DNA from: Fictibacillus fluitans
GTDB lineage: Bacteria; Bacillota; Bacilli; Bacillales; Fictibacillaceae
Length of the DNA stretch: 64,000 nt
Direction of reading: 5' to 3'
NCBI RefSeq assembly: GCF_030418125.1
Contig: NZ_JAUHTR010000001.1
Location: 434,001-498,000, forward strand
The translations under genes and the position numbers were made by a program. The notes under the pieces are model-generated. The model was not told the DNA's origin and ran no database searches. It saw only the letters and a program-made list of their open reading frames with translations. Shown here piece after piece: positions 14,971-24,818 of this stretch (position 1 is the first letter of the stretch; the number at the start of each line of letters is the position of its first letter).

Positions 14971-16264
14971 AATGCAGCGCAGGATTAAGGGGTTTTACTG
15001 GTTCTTCTGGTTGTTCCTTTTCATCACTGGGTTTCTTTTGCTGTTCCCCTTTTTCTCCTTTTTCCGGCTTGATCGCAAAAAATGCGAGCAGTGCAGCCAG
15101 CAGGCTTACGCCTGAAGAAACATAAAAAACAAAGGAATGGTCCGATTTCATGATCAGTGCGTAAATTGGCGGTCCCAGGGCTACACCAACAAACCTCATG
15201 GAACTGTAAAGGGAAGTAATCGTCCCTCTTTCTTCTTTTTCGATTCCCTCTGTAATCAGTGCATCGAGGCATGGCAAGGCAGCCCCGATTCCAAGTCCGC
15301 TCACAAATAAAATGCCAAGCAGAAAATATATCCCATCCGTAAACGTCACACTAAGTATGGAAACGGACACAAGAAGAATGCCGCAAAAGGTAAGCCATTT
15401 CATCAACGTTTTGTTCTGACCGATTTTCTTACCGGCAATAAACGAAGATATGGATAGAGCCAATAAAGGGATGGCCAGGACAAATCCTTTTTTTACCCCA
15501 TTAATGCCATAGGTTTCCTCAAGGGTCGTTGACAAATAAAATAAAACACCAAAAAGAACAAACATAATGATTCCGCCAATGGCAAAAATAGCGATCAGCC
15601 ATCTGGCATTGTTTTTAAAGGTTTTTTTGAATGACTGCAAAAACTCTTTGAATGGAGGAGGTGCGTCTTCTTCTTTTTTTGGTGTTTTTACAAGAAATGA
15701 TACGAGGCCTATGGAGATCAGGCAAAAGATCGGAATAAACCAAAAAGGAAGGTGCCAGATAGATATGGCTAAAGCGGCTCCGATAATCGGACTCAGCACC
15801 TTTCCGAACGTATTGCTTGTTTCAATCAGGCCAAGGCCGGAACTCACTTCCTTCTCATCCTTGAACATGTCCCCGACAAGCGGAAGAACAACCGGGGCAG
15901 CACCGGCAGATCCAATCCCCTGCAGCAGTCTTCCCAAAAGAATAATGTAGTACGGATTCGCCATTTTCCATGAGGCCCATCCGGTGACCAGACCGCCGAG
16001 GCCAGCAATGATCAAGCTCGGGATAATTACTTTTTTTCTTCCGATCCTGTCCGACAGATAGCCTGCAATCGGGATGAGGATAATGGCCACGATGGAATAA
16101 ACAGTGATAATCATGGATACCTGGAATGATGAAATATGAAGTTGTTTTTCAATTGATGGCAAAACAGGAATAAGCATGGAATTGCCCAAGGTCATCACAA
16201 GCGGTATGGATGCCAGTGAGATGAGGGCAAGCTTTTTGTTTGAATCTTTATGATTTGATTCCAT
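14969..16264 (-). CDS. MFS transporter, DHA1-type exporter
   Basis: About 431 residues with 12 predicted membrane helices. The motif-A loop GYLSDRIGRKK lies between helices 2 and 3, and helix 5 has a motif-C-like GSAGAAPVV segment. The C-terminal tail is long and charged (about 35 residues of Lys, Glu, Gln and Pro). Proton-coupled efflux of a small molecule is likely; the substrate cannot be told. TTG 16276 opens the frame, but the GGAGGAG ribosome site lies inside it, so ATG 16264 is the start. Confidence 0.85.
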   Translation of the reverse strand: MESNHKDSNKKLALISLASIPLVMTLGNSMLIPVLPSIEKQLHISSFQVSMIITVYSIVAIILIPIAGYLSDRIGRKKVIIPSLIIAGLGGLVTGWASWKMANPYYIILLGRLLQGIGSAGAAPVVLPLVGDMFKDEKEVSSGLGLIETSNTFGKVLSPIIGAALAISIWHLPFWFIPIFCLISIGLVSFLVKTPKKEEDAPPPFKEFLQSFKKTFKNNARWLIAIFAIGGIIMFVLFGVLFYLSTTLEETYGINGVKKGFVLAIPLLALSISSFIAGKKIGQNKTLMKWLTFCGILLVSVSILSVTFTDGIYFLLGILFVSGLGIGAALPCLDALITEGIEKEERGTITSLYSSMRFVGVALGPPIYALIMKSDHSFVFYVSSGVSLLAALLAFFAIKPEKGEKGEQQKKPSDEKEQPEEPVKPLNPALH

Positions 16265-16412
16265 ATTCTCCTCCAAATCGCAAACAGGCGTTGATCTTTC
16301 TTAGTATGCTTTTATGCGCTTTTACCATACAAGAAAATCAAACCCATTGACTGGAAACAATAATTAAAGCTAAACTTAGGAACAAACGGACAAGGATACA
16401 GAGAGGAAGAAT

Positions 16413-17576
16413 ATGTTGGAACATTTACTTAACCCTTCAGTCAGGCACATCCAGATTTCAGGGATCCGAAAATTTTATAACCAGGTAAGCCATTATCCCG
16501 ATGCGATATCGTTTACCCTTGGCCTGCCGGACTTTCCCACCCCTGATCACATCAAGGAAGCGGCAAAGCGGGCAATCGATGAAAATCATACCGTATACTC
16601 CCATAATGCGGGCTATTTGGAATTGCGCCAGGCGGCTGCAGCCTTCGTTGAAGAAAAATACGGACTCAATTACAATCCCGAAAATGAAGTCATTATCACA
16701 AACGGCGCGAGCGAGGCCATTGATATCTCCCTGCGTTCCATTTTGGATGAAGGCAGCGAAGTGTTGCTTCCCGGTCCGGTCTATCCCGGCTATGCACCGG
16801 TAATTGAAATGTGCAAAGCCCAGCCTGTATACATAGATACTGCAAAAACTGGCTTTAAACTAACAGCGGAACTGATCCGTGAGCATTTGACACCAAAAAC
16901 GAAATGCGTTATTTTACCCTATCCATCCAATCCGACAGGCTGTGTTCTAAACCAGGCAGAGCTTGAGGATATCGCGGCAGTGCTGAGTGAAGCCGAGCTG
17001 TTTGTTTTATCAGATGAGATATACAGTGAACTGACTTACAGCCATCCGCATGTTTCCATTGCGTCAATGGAAGGGATGAGAGAACGGACGATCGTGATCA
17101 ACGGCCTTTCCAAATCCCATTCCATGACAGGCTGGAGAATCGGTATGCTGTTTGCTCCAAAAGAGATTTCGCAGCATATGCTGAAGGTCCACCAATACAA
17201 TGTAACCTGTGCGTCAACCATCTCACAGATGGCAGCTCTCGAAGCATTAACCACCGGTAAGGATGACGCCCTCCCGATGAAGAAAGAATACAGCCACCGG
17301 CTTTCTTTCGTGGCGAAAAGGCTCGGTGAGATGGGTCTCCATGCAGAAACTCCGGGCGGTGCGTTTTATATCTTTCCTGATATCAAACGATTCGGGCTGA
17401 CGTCGCTTGAATTCGCAACAAAACTGCTTGAATCACAGCAGGTGGCAGTTGTTCCCGGTTCGGCTTTTTCCGAGTATGGCGAGGGCTTTATCCGTATCTC
17501 CTACGCTGCCTCAATGGAGCAGCTAAAAGCAGGCCTCGACCGGCTTGAAACGTTTATTGCTTCTCTTGACAGTTAA
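16413..17576 (+). CDS. patA: Aminotransferase A (PatA)
   Basis: A 387-residue class-I PLP aminotransferase, closely matching B. subtilis PatA, which is linked to lysine and diaminopimelate metabolism. PYPSNPTGC, the SDEIYSEL segment with the pyridine-contacting Asp, and the Schiff-base Lys in NGLSKSHSMTGWR are clear. The start ATG follows AGAGAGGAAG. It stands alone with its own terminator. Confidence 0.9.
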   Translation: MLEHLLNPSVRHIQISGIRKFYNQVSHYPDAISFTLGLPDFPTPDHIKEAAKRAIDENHTVYSHNAGYLELRQAAAAFVEEKYGLNYNPENEVIITNGASEAIDISLRSILDEGSEVLLPGPVYPGYAPVIEMCKAQPVYIDTAKTGFKLTAELIREHLTPKTKCVILPYPSNPTGCVLNQAELEDIAAVLSEAELFVLSDEIYSELTYSHPHVSIASMEGMRERTIVINGLSKSHSMTGWRIGMLFAPKEISQHMLKVHQYNVTCASTISQMAALEALTTGKDDALPMKKEYSHRLSFVAKRLGEMGLHAETPGGAFYIFPDIKRFGLTSLEFATKLLESQQVAVVPGSAFSEYGEGFIRISYAASMEQLKAGLDRLETFIASLDS

Positions 17577-17588
17577 AATTTCCAAATG

Positions 17589-17630
17589 AAAACAGGCATC
17601 CCTCTTTACTTAGAGGATGCCTGTTTTTTT
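17589..17630. terminator. Terminator of patA, overlapping ypbS 3' end
   Basis: The stem AACAGGCATCC/GGATGCCTGTT is followed by eight T on the plus strand. The arm also encodes the last codons of the convergent ypbS (KKQASSK), so coding and terminator share bases. Confidence 0.85.
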
Positions 17631-17884
17631 GTGCGGCCGACATACTCTTTCACCATGTCTTCCGAAATTATTTTCCGCTGGGGCACAATGCCTTTTTGTG
17701 CAAGCACGTTCATTCGCCGGCTTACATCGTTAATTTCATTTACGCTAAAAGGTTCCTGGCTGCTGCAGCGCTCCACTGCTTCTTCAATCAGTTGTTCCCT
17801 TTTCTTCTCAAGCTGGAGAAATTGAGCCACAACCTCATGCTGCTTGCTTGAATGTTTGCTGATTTCCATATGAACACTCATCAT
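17606..17884 (-). CDS. ypbS: YpbS, DUF2533 family
   Basis: About 92 residues, mostly helical and charged, with QHEVVAQFLQLEKKREQLIEEAV and a conserved AQKGIVPQRK segment. This fits YpbS (DUF2533) of B. subtilis, whose function is unknown. Starts at ATG 17884 or 17881 are both near GGTGG; GTG 17893 is too close. As in B. subtilis it lies near ypbR (dynA), here with a lipoprotein gene between. Confidence 0.8.
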   Translation of the reverse strand: MMSVHMEISKHSSKQHEVVAQFLQLEKKREQLIEEAVERCSSQEPFSVNEINDVSRRMNVLAQKGIVPQRKIISEDMVKEYVGRTKKQASSK

Positions 17885-17970
17885 GATGCCCACCTTTCTT
17901 TATTGATAAAAGTATACCATGGTGCAGACCACATGTACCATTCTTCGAAAAATTTGAAATAATTTATCAT

Positions 17971-17988
17971 TTTACAAAAGATTGTAAA
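17971..17988. promoter_or_regulatory. Inverted repeat upstream of the lipoprotein gene
   Basis: TTTACAA-AAGA-TTGTAAA is a perfect 7-4-7 dyad 64 nt before the lipoprotein start, in a position suited to an operator. No known regulator site was recognised. Confidence 0.4.
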
Positions 17989-18052
17989 GAGAATAAACTA
18001 GATTTTGCCCGTAAACTTCAAGAAAATTACATATTGGGAGAGGAAGTTAGTT

Positions 18053-18577
18053 ATGAAAAAAACAGCAACCTTAGGAATTGTGCTTCTGTTAGCCTTGAAT
18101 GTGGGCTGCAGCCAGGAAAAAGAAGCAAAGGGTAAAGAGCAGACAAAAACAGAAGCTTCTTCATCCAAAAACGCAGAAAAATCTGCACTTCTCGATTTCG
18201 AAGTAGAGCTTGGAGCGAAATTGCGTGACTATCATGCTCCGTTTAACGCCTATACTGCGGCAATGGATCCCGAAAAGAAAACTCCAAAAAGTGACATTGA
18301 AAAGCTGAAAAATGCTGCAAAAACATCTGGAGAAGAAGCAGCGAAAGAAATCCCGGAGCTTAACGTCCCTTCTTCCCTGCCTAAAGAAGACCAAAAAACG
18401 TTCAAATCGGCCTTTAAAGATCTTGGAGCATCCTATCAAACACGGGCTGAGGGGCTTGGCGATGAAAAGAAAACTGCACAGGCAGATGAGGAATTCCAAA
18501 AGTTTCAGAATCAGGTAAATACCATTCATAAGAAGCTCGGTTTAATCGATGCCAACTTTACAAACGAACTTCAATAA
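18053..18577 (+). CDS. Putative lipoprotein, unknown function
   Basis: 174 residues with a short Lys-rich N terminus, a hydrophobic stretch and the lipobox LNVGC, so Cys19 is the likely lipidated residue. The mature part is highly charged (Lys, Glu, Ala) and probably helical, starting with a flexible Glu/Lys/Thr linker. It would sit on the outer face of the membrane, or of the forespore. ATG 18053 has GGAGAGG upstream; the longer frame to 18005 has no ribosome site. No family was recognised. Confidence 0.75.
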   Translation: MKKTATLGIVLLLALNVGCSQEKEAKGKEQTKTEASSSKNAEKSALLDFEVELGAKLRDYHAPFNAYTAAMDPEKKTPKSDIEKLKNAAKTSGEEAAKEIPELNVPSSLPKEDQKTFKSAFKDLGASYQTRAEGLGDEKKTAQADEEFQKFQNQVNTIHKKLGLIDANFTNELQ

Positions 18578-18588
18578 AATCAACACAA

Positions 18589-18622
18589 AAAGAAACCGTC
18601 CACGCAGGACGGCTTCTTTTTT
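18589..18622. terminator. Bidirectional terminator, lipoprotein / dynA
   Basis: The stem AAGAAACCGTCC/GGACGGCTTCTT (one A-C mismatch) with a 5-nt loop is followed by T on plus and preceded by A. It separates the convergent lipoprotein gene and dynA. Confidence 0.8.
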
Positions 18623-18627
18623 ATTGG

Positions 18628-21600
18628 TTAAACAAGTTGTTTTAACGCTTCGCGGGTTTTCTTCATCTCTTCCACCACGAATGGAGAATTCAAAGTTTGA
18701 AGAAGCCCTTCATAATAATCAATGTATTCTTTTATGCGGAATTCCATTTCTTTTTGAGCCCCTTCTTCCAACAGCGGCTGATAATACCGGCTGAACACGT
18801 CCGCACTATCTTCTGTAAACCTTGTTACAGGTCCTTCGAACAGATCGTACATTTGATTCATTGCCTTTTTCTTGCCGCCTTGCTCAAAGAACTGCTTGGC
18901 ATTTTTAAACTCTTTATAAACGGATTCACTTCCTTGCACTTGTCTCAGTTCGGTTTCAACCACCAGTGTTTCAAACTGGACGCGCTCTTTTTGCATCTCA
19001 TACTGCGGCGGATCCCATTCGGCAAGCTTTCTGTCCAGCTCTTCATTCAGCTCCGACATCAATCCGACAATCACTCTCTCCACCCGAAGGACAGTGGCCC
19101 TTGATTCCTGTTGAAGGTCAAATTGAATCGTCTGGTGAAGCTCTTTCCCGCTTTTAGGGAGGGCATTTTTTTGCTCTTTTACCGAACCGGAAATGACAGC
19201 CGGATTAAAGGCTTCATTAAAAAATTCGGTAAACCGCAGCATGACCCTCTGTTTCACGTAATATAACAGCTCCTGAATCTCTTTTTCCAGAGCATCCTGT
19301 TTCTGCACCAGGGAATAATCGTTTATTTTTTCCTGAAGTCCGCTGAGTGTGCGCTGCAGTTCTTCCTTCTTTTGCTCGGCGTTTTCCTGATTGGAGATGG
19401 CTTCAGCAATGAAACGGTCGAGCACGCTGCTTGCTTGTGACAGCTGCTTTTTGGCGGCTGTTACCATTACGTGAGCCAGATCATGGTTCAAAAACCCGGT
19501 AAATGCCTCCATGAAACGGGTATAACCCGTTGCCTTCAAAAGATGATCCTGCTGATCAACCAGGCTTCCATACTTTTTCTTCAGCCGCTCAGCCTCCCCG
19601 GAATGCCAGGCAGATGGTTCTTTTTGTCCCAGCAGGGAAAAGTAGCTGGACATCGGAAATAATTTCGGCTTCCGGATTCCAAACTGGCGAAGGTTATCAC
19701 CCACATGACCGACTACATCCTGAAGTTCTTCATCGTCTTTGGCCAGGTCAGAGGCATTAATTACAAAAAACATTTTATCCAGCTCGAAGGTATCTTTTAC
19801 CCGGCCGAGCTGAATGAGAAATTCACGGTCTGCTGCTGAGAACGCATGGTTGTAATACGTGACATACAAAATGGCATCGGATTTTTTAATAAACTCAAAA
19901 GCAACATTTGTATGGCGGGCATTGATCGAATCGGCTCCCGGCGTGTCAACAAGTGTGACACCCATTGAAGTTAATGGACAATCATAATACACCGTGACAC
20001 TTTCAGTAAAACATGCTTTTTCTTCGTCTGCCACAAAGGATTTAAACTGTTCAACAGAAACCGTTTGCTCTTTGCCCAGCAGATTGCTAACCGCGTCAAA
20101 ACCGCTGGAGACTGCCAGCAGAAATTGGAGGTGCGGCCGCAGTTCGTCAGAATGCCTGGAGCCGTCCATCATCTTTGTAATGGAAACCGCTTCCTCCATC
20201 GTGCCTGCCTGCTTTCCAAAATGGACAAGCGATTGATTGATCTCTGCCAGCAAATCCTCTTCTTTTTTAAAGTGGATACGCGCCGTACCATGTAAATACT
20301 CCCCGTTTGGAGGGGCGATGCGATTGATTGTAGCCGTAGTGGGATTTGGAGAAACCGGTAGAAGATCCTCTCCTATCAGGGCATTGGCAAATGATGATTT
20401 TCCCGCCGAGAAGGCACCAAACAAAGATACGGTAAAGTCCCTGTTCTTCATTTTTTCGGCAAATTGATTCATATCCGAAGCGCGGTTTTTCATCAAGTAA
20501 AGTTTTGAAAGAACGTTCGCCGCTTTCTGAAGCTGCTCCGCTTCCTTCAGCAGTTCATTTTCCTCAGCCTTGGCCTCCTCCTTGCCTGTACCAACAGAAG
20601 AATCCACCTCTTCAACGGTCTCTTTTACATCTGTATTTTCCGGAAGCTCATCCATGGAAACCATTTCAATACTCTGAATCAAATCCTCTTCAGCCTCTTC
20701 AACCGCGTTCGCACTGTTCGCTGGCTTGTTCAGGGACCCTTTAAGCTCTTCTGATATTTCATTCCATTTTCCAAGGATTTCTCTCTTTTCCTTATGGGCC
20801 TTAAGTATTTTTTCCTGAGTGTTCAGTTCTGTTCGCAATTTTCGTAGTTCCTGGTTGGATGCCTCTGACGCTTCATCGGCCAGACGATTCAGTTCATCGC
20901 GAAAATGAGATGTATATTGTTTCTTGATTTCAGCCACCACGTCGTTGCAATATTGCAGCACATAATTGCCGTTTAATGAAGCCCCCGGTTTAATGAGTGC
21001 TGCCAGGCTGTCTTCCCCGATGACAGGCTCACTTTTTACTGAAACACCGTGTGACTGAAAAAAATCTTTTAAATGCCAGCTGATTTGCGTTTTTACATTT
21101 TCTTTTACCGATTCATGGAATGCATTCAGTCTTCCTTTTCTTTCTGCATCGGTTTTCTTTCCCGCAAACAAAAGGCCAACCTTAAAGCTGTCCTGCCGGC
21201 TTTCAATATAATTCTTGGCCAGATCTCTGGTCTGAAACGGCATGAGGATCGCATTGTCGAGAATATCTTTAAATTCCTTCGTGATGCCATTCTGGTTTTC
21301 TTTCTTCTGCTGTTCTGCTCTTTCCATTTCTCCAGAAAGCTTTTCGGCGAGGGCTTTAACACTTTCTTCGTCTTGCTGTCCGGCAAGCTCAAATGCTTCC
21401 TGATGATGTTCTTCATCAAGATCCAGACCATTTTGCACAGCTGTGCTGATCAAGCGCTCAGTCTCTTTGCGGGCATTCTCTTCCACCCACTCATCCTTGG
21501 CAAGGTAAAACCTCTGAAAGAGCGTTTTAATTTCACGCAGCTGATTGCCGGGATGTTCCTTTTCCATGATCGTTGTAAAAAAGATATCCTCAGACTCTAT

Positions 21601-22314
21601 GTCCCAGCTTTTGAAGCCGTTTTTCACTTTTTCGGCAAAAGCCGAGAAAGCCAGTTCCTTCTCATTATGCTTATCAATTTGGTTCACAATCAAATACACC
21701 TTTTTTCCCTGCTCTTTTAACAGGCGGATAAAGGTAAAATTGAGCTGTGAAAGGACATGATTATAGTCCATGATATAAAACACCACATCAGCCATGTGGA
21801 GCGCAGATTCAGTGGCTACTTTGTGAGCATCGTCAGTGGAATCAATCCCAGGCGTATCATAAATGGCAATGCGGTCAGGAAGAAGGTCCTGCTCGACATT
21901 GATTTCGATGCTTTCAATCTCATGGCCATTTTTCGCCCACTTTTTGATTTTCTCAAGATTAACGGGAGCATCAATATGAATGATGCCTTTATCCCTGACT
22001 TTCACCCGTGCGGAAGGGCTTCCGCTTTGGACCTTTACTACATTGGCACTTGTCGGAATCGGACTTGACGGGAGGATATTTTTACCGATCAGCTCGTTGA
22101 TCATGCTTGATTTCCCGGCCGAGAAATGGCCGCAAAACGCGATAGCAAACTGCTGATTTTTTACCTTGTCGTACAACTCCAGCACGGCGCGGGCTTCCTG
22201 CTGTGCATCCAATCCTTTCATTTCACGGTAGACAGCGGCGATTGAAACCGCTGTCGGGTTTATCGTTTTGTCTTTGGTTTCGGTCATTCGTGCTCTATTC
22301 ATTGAACTCTCCAT
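18628..22314 (-). CDS. dynA: Double dynamin-like GTPase DynA (YpbR)
   Basis: 1228 residues formed by two fused dynamin-like units. P-loop 1 is GHFSAGKS (about 62-69) with DTPGID. P-loop 2 is GAFSAGKS (about 640) with VDTPGADS. Each GTPase is followed by long coiled-coil stalk helices, and a Glu/Asp-rich linker joins them. In B. subtilis DynA tethers and fuses membranes, repairs membrane damage and limits phage-induced lysis. Length is close to the B. subtilis protein. ATG 22314 opens the frame; ATG 22302 is also possible, with GGAGAG 4 nt upstream. It is near ypcP and ypbS, as in B. subtilis. Confidence 0.93.
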   Translation of the reverse strand: MESSMNRARMTETKDKTINPTAVSIAAVYREMKGLDAQQEARAVLELYDKVKNQQFAIAFCGHFSAGKSSMINELIGKNILPSSPIPTSANVVKVQSGSPSARVKVRDKGIIHIDAPVNLEKIKKWAKNGHEIESIEINVEQDLLPDRIAIYDTPGIDSTDDAHKVATESALHMADVVFYIMDYNHVLSQLNFTFIRLLKEQGKKVYLIVNQIDKHNEKELAFSAFAEKVKNGFKSWDIESEDIFFTTIMEKEHPGNQLREIKTLFQRFYLAKDEWVEENARKETERLISTAVQNGLDLDEEHHQEAFELAGQQDEESVKALAEKLSGEMERAEQQKKENQNGITKEFKDILDNAILMPFQTRDLAKNYIESRQDSFKVGLLFAGKKTDAERKGRLNAFHESVKENVKTQISWHLKDFFQSHGVSVKSEPVIGEDSLAALIKPGASLNGNYVLQYCNDVVAEIKKQYTSHFRDELNRLADEASEASNQELRKLRTELNTQEKILKAHKEKREILGKWNEISEELKGSLNKPANSANAVEEAEEDLIQSIEMVSMDELPENTDVKETVEEVDSSVGTGKEEAKAEENELLKEAEQLQKAANVLSKLYLMKNRASDMNQFAEKMKNRDFTVSLFGAFSAGKSSFANALIGEDLLPVSPNPTTATINRIAPPNGEYLHGTARIHFKKEEDLLAEINQSLVHFGKQAGTMEEAVSITKMMDGSRHSDELRPHLQFLLAVSSGFDAVSNLLGKEQTVSVEQFKSFVADEEKACFTESVTVYYDCPLTSMGVTLVDTPGADSINARHTNVAFEFIKKSDAILYVTYYNHAFSAADREFLIQLGRVKDTFELDKMFFVINASDLAKDDEELQDVVGHVGDNLRQFGIRKPKLFPMSSYFSLLGQKEPSAWHSGEAERLKKKYGSLVDQQDHLLKATGYTRFMEAFTGFLNHDLAHVMVTAAKKQLSQASSVLDRFIAEAISNQENAEQKKEELQRTLSGLQEKINDYSLVQKQDALEKEIQELLYYVKQRVMLRFTEFFNEAFNPAVISGSVKEQKNALPKSGKELHQTIQFDLQQESRATVLRVERVIVGLMSELNEELDRKLAEWDPPQYEMQKERVQFETLVVETELRQVQGSESVYKEFKNAKQFFEQGGKKKAMNQMYDLFEGPVTRFTEDSADVFSRYYQPLLEEGAQKEMEFRIKEYIDYYEGLLQTLNSPFVVEEMKKTREALKQLV

Positions 22315-22457
22315 TTATAATTGTCATTTCTTACACTTTACCATAATTATGTATCATTCTCTATGCTATCGACGCGAGAATTGTGCATATATTCACGAAA
22401 AAAGACGGCCTGTTTTTCCGAAACCATACTGATTTCTTTCCATCGACATACTTTGCC

Positions 22458-22994
22458 TCACAAAAAGTACGCCATCCACCATTCATCCTGAAAAGACCCG
22501 TTGATCTTCACCTGTCCTTTTTGAACTCCTTCCACAACAAATCCGGCCTTTTCATACAGTTTGATCGCTACCTTGTTTTCCGAAAAAACGGTCAGGCTGA
22601 TCTTATACAGTTCATTTTTCTTTGCCCAGGCAATGGAATACTCCATAACCTCCTTGCCGATTCCCAAGCCCTGTCCCTTTGAATTAATCCAAGTCCGAAA
22701 CATGCCGGTATGGCGTTTCATCGCCAATTCCCCTCTCAGGATCCGTGCAATGCCGATTACTTCCCCGTGTTTTTCTATGGCGGTATACATGTTCCCTTTT
22801 TCCTGGCACTCTTTTATAAAGGTTAATTCCTCTTCAAGTGTGCGGGGTCTCTCTTTCTGCAAAAACTCACCGGCTTCCACAATTTCTTTTACTGCTTCAA
22901 TAATATGATCAGCATCCTCAAAGACAACCGGACGAAGGGTAATGGCTTCGCCGTTCTTCGCTGTAAACGTATGGATGGTATTTTCAATAATCAT
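22458..22994 (-). CDS. GNAT-family N-acetyltransferase
   Basis: 178 residues of one GNAT domain. The acetyl-CoA loop appears as SKGQGLGIGKEVM, and the C-terminal VFSENKVAIKLYEKAGFVVEG motif is typical of RimJ/PhnO-like enzymes. The acceptor is unknown; small amines or protein N termini are possible. The frame reaches 23051, but ATG 22994 has TAGGAGGG upstream and gives the normal domain start. Confidence 0.8.
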   Translation of the reverse strand: MIIENTIHTFTAKNGEAITLRPVVFEDADHIIEAVKEIVEAGEFLQKERPRTLEEELTFIKECQEKGNMYTAIEKHGEVIGIARILRGELAMKRHTGMFRTWINSKGQGLGIGKEVMEYSIAWAKKNELYKISLTVFSENKVAIKLYEKAGFVVEGVQKGQVKINGSFQDEWWMAYFL

Positions 22995-23051
22995 CGTGAT
23001 CCCTCCTAACTGGTAGTATGCCAAATCACATGTTCCGCAATCACAGAACAT

Positions 23052-23090
23052 AAAAAAGAAGCCCCTTCACATAACATGAAGGAGCTCCTT
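23052..23090 (-). terminator. Terminator of cshA
   Basis: On the minus strand GGAGCTCCTTCATG pairs with TGTGAAGGGGCTTC, and T6 follows. It lies 11 nt after the cshA stop. Confidence 0.8.
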
Positions 23091-23100
23091 TGATTTTAAT

Positions 23101-24609
23101 TTATTTTGCTTTTTTATCTTCTCTTACGCGTTTTGAAGCACGGTAGGACATATCGCGGTTTCCGCCGCCGCCCTGTTGGCGCTGCTTGTCGCTGCGGCCG
23201 CCACCGCTTCTTCTCTTATCACGGGAATCGTTGCCGCGCTGAGGACGTCTGCGATCACCGTAACGATTTTCGCGTCGGCCTTTTTTGCTGGCCAATGGCG
23301 GTTCAAAGGTTAACTCAATCGGCGTAGTATCCGGCTCTTTTGTCAGCAGTTTTAAGGCAGCTGATACGAGTGATACGGAATCGTGCTCTTCAAGCATTTC
23401 CATTGCCGTTTGTTTATAACCTCCGAGATCACCATCTTCCATGATACTCAAAAGCTTGTCAACAGCCATTTTCTGCTGTCCTTCCATCGCTTCATTCATG
23501 GATGGTACAGCACGTTTGACCATCTTGCGTTTTGTGATTTTTTCAATGGTATAAAGGTGGTCGATTTCACGCGGTGTAATAAAGGTTAGCGCATAACCTG
23601 TTTTTCCTGCACGGCCTGTACGTCCAATACGGTGGACATAACTTTCAGGATCTTGAGGAATATCAAAATTATATACATGGGATACACCGCTGATATCCAA
23701 TCCGCGTGCTGCAACATCTGTTGCCACAAGCACTTCGATGGTATTGTTTTTGAATGCGCGAAGCACCATGTCACGTTTGGACTGCGGAAGGTCTCCATGG
23801 ATTCCTTCTGCTGAATATCCACGCTTGTTCAGCGCTTCAGATAATTCATCCACTCGGCGTTTTGTACGACCGAACACGATCGCAAGTTCAGGTGATTGAA
23901 TATCAAGCAGTCGGGTAAGAGCATCAAACTTCTGCTTTTCCTTCACCTCTACGTATTCCTGTTCAATGCTTTTAACAGTCATTTCACTTGCCTTCACACG
24001 GATAATAAGGACATCCTTCATGAATCGTTCAGCAAGCTTTTGAATTTGTTTTGGCATAGTAGCCGAGAAGAGCATAGTATGGCGTTCATTTGGCACGTTC
24101 TCAAGGATCGTTTCAATATCCTCGATAAAGCCCATGTTCAGCATTTCATCCGCTTCATCAAGAACGACGGTATGAACGTCTTCAAGCTTTAACGTTTTTC
24201 TGTTGATATGGTCGATTACACGCCCTGGAGTACCTACGATAATATGAGGACCATTCTTCAACGCTTTGATTTGTCGAACGATCGATTGTCCACCATAAAT
24301 CGGCAGTGTTTTGATGCCTTTGAATTGACCGATTTTATTTAATTCTTCTCCAACCTGAACAGCAAGTTCACGAGTGGGAGCAAGAACAATTCCCTGGATT
24401 TTACGGGATTTCACGTCAATTTTCTCAATAAGCGGAATACCAAAAGCTGCTGTTTTTCCTGTTCCTGTTTGTGCCTGACCGATAAGGTCCGTTCCTTTAA
24501 GTGCTGTAGGAATCGTATCACGCTGGATCGGTGTCGCTTCCTCAAATCCCATATTGTTAATGGATTTTAGCAATTCGGGACTTAAACCTAATTCACTGAA
24601 TGTTGTCAA
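23101..24609 (-). CDS. cshA: DEAD-box RNA helicase CshA
   Basis: 502 residues. The Q-motif (FEEATPIQ), [23 protein letters not shown] and [10 protein letters not shown] motifs occur in order. A basic low-complexity tail rich in Arg, Gly, Gln and Asp (about 430-502) follows a dimerisation segment. CshA unwinds RNA in ribosome assembly and mRNA decay and is needed in the cold. The start is TTG 24609 with AAAGGAG about 10 nt upstream. A leader of about 175 nt with a possible weak attenuator precedes it. Confidence 0.92.
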   Translation of the reverse strand: MTTFSELGLSPELLKSINNMGFEEATPIQRDTIPTALKGTDLIGQAQTGTGKTAAFGIPLIEKIDVKSRKIQGIVLAPTRELAVQVGEELNKIGQFKGIKTLPIYGGQSIVRQIKALKNGPHIIVGTPGRVIDHINRKTLKLEDVHTVVLDEADEMLNMGFIEDIETILENVPNERHTMLFSATMPKQIQKLAERFMKDVLIIRVKASEMTVKSIEQEYVEVKEKQKFDALTRLLDIQSPELAIVFGRTKRRVDELSEALNKRGYSAEGIHGDLPQSKRDMVLRAFKNNTIEVLVATDVAARGLDISGVSHVYNFDIPQDPESYVHRIGRTGRAGKTGYALTFITPREIDHLYTIEKITKRKMVKRAVPSMNEAMEGQQKMAVDKLLSIMEDGDLGGYKQTAMEMLEEHDSVSLVSAALKLLTKEPDTTPIELTFEPPLASKKGRRENRYGDRRRPQRGNDSRDKRRSGGGRSDKQRQQGGGGNRDMSYRASKRVREDKKAK

Positions 24610-24686
24610 TGTGTAACTGTCTCCTTTTTCGTCAAAACCATTTCCTTATACTTCCCAAAACATCCTGAAATCATCTTTTAAATCTT

Positions 24687-24714
24687 AAAAAAACCACGCC
24701 TGGTGAGTTTTTTT
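24687..24714 (-). terminator. Weak hairpin with T run in the cshA leader
   Basis: On the minus strand CAC-CAGGC-GTG is extended by A/T pairing and followed by seven T. It lies inside the predicted leader between the promoter (24791-24818) and the cshA start, so it may act as an attenuator. The stem has few G-C pairs. Confidence 0.4.
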
Positions 24715-24790
24715 GTTTACAATAAAGATCATTAAACAAAGTTGGCCTTAAAAAAAGGCACATATATTGAATATTATGCCCCTATACAGA

Positions 24791-24818
24791 AGTATATATA
24801 AACAGTTTTGCCGTACAA
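24791..24818 (-). promoter_or_regulatory. Candidate sigma-A promoter of cshA
   Basis: TTGTAC (24818-24813), a 16-nt spacer, and TATACT (24796-24791) on the minus strand. Predicted start is near 24784. The rest of the 24610-24970 gap is A/T-rich with no ORF; it also must contain the antiporter promoter, which was not pinned down. Confidence 0.55.

Noticed and set aside
23106-24192. Plus-strand ORFs antisense to cshA, and similar long antisense frames in dynA, citB and tkt
   Set aside because: They lack ribosome sites and mirror the codon structure of the real genes.
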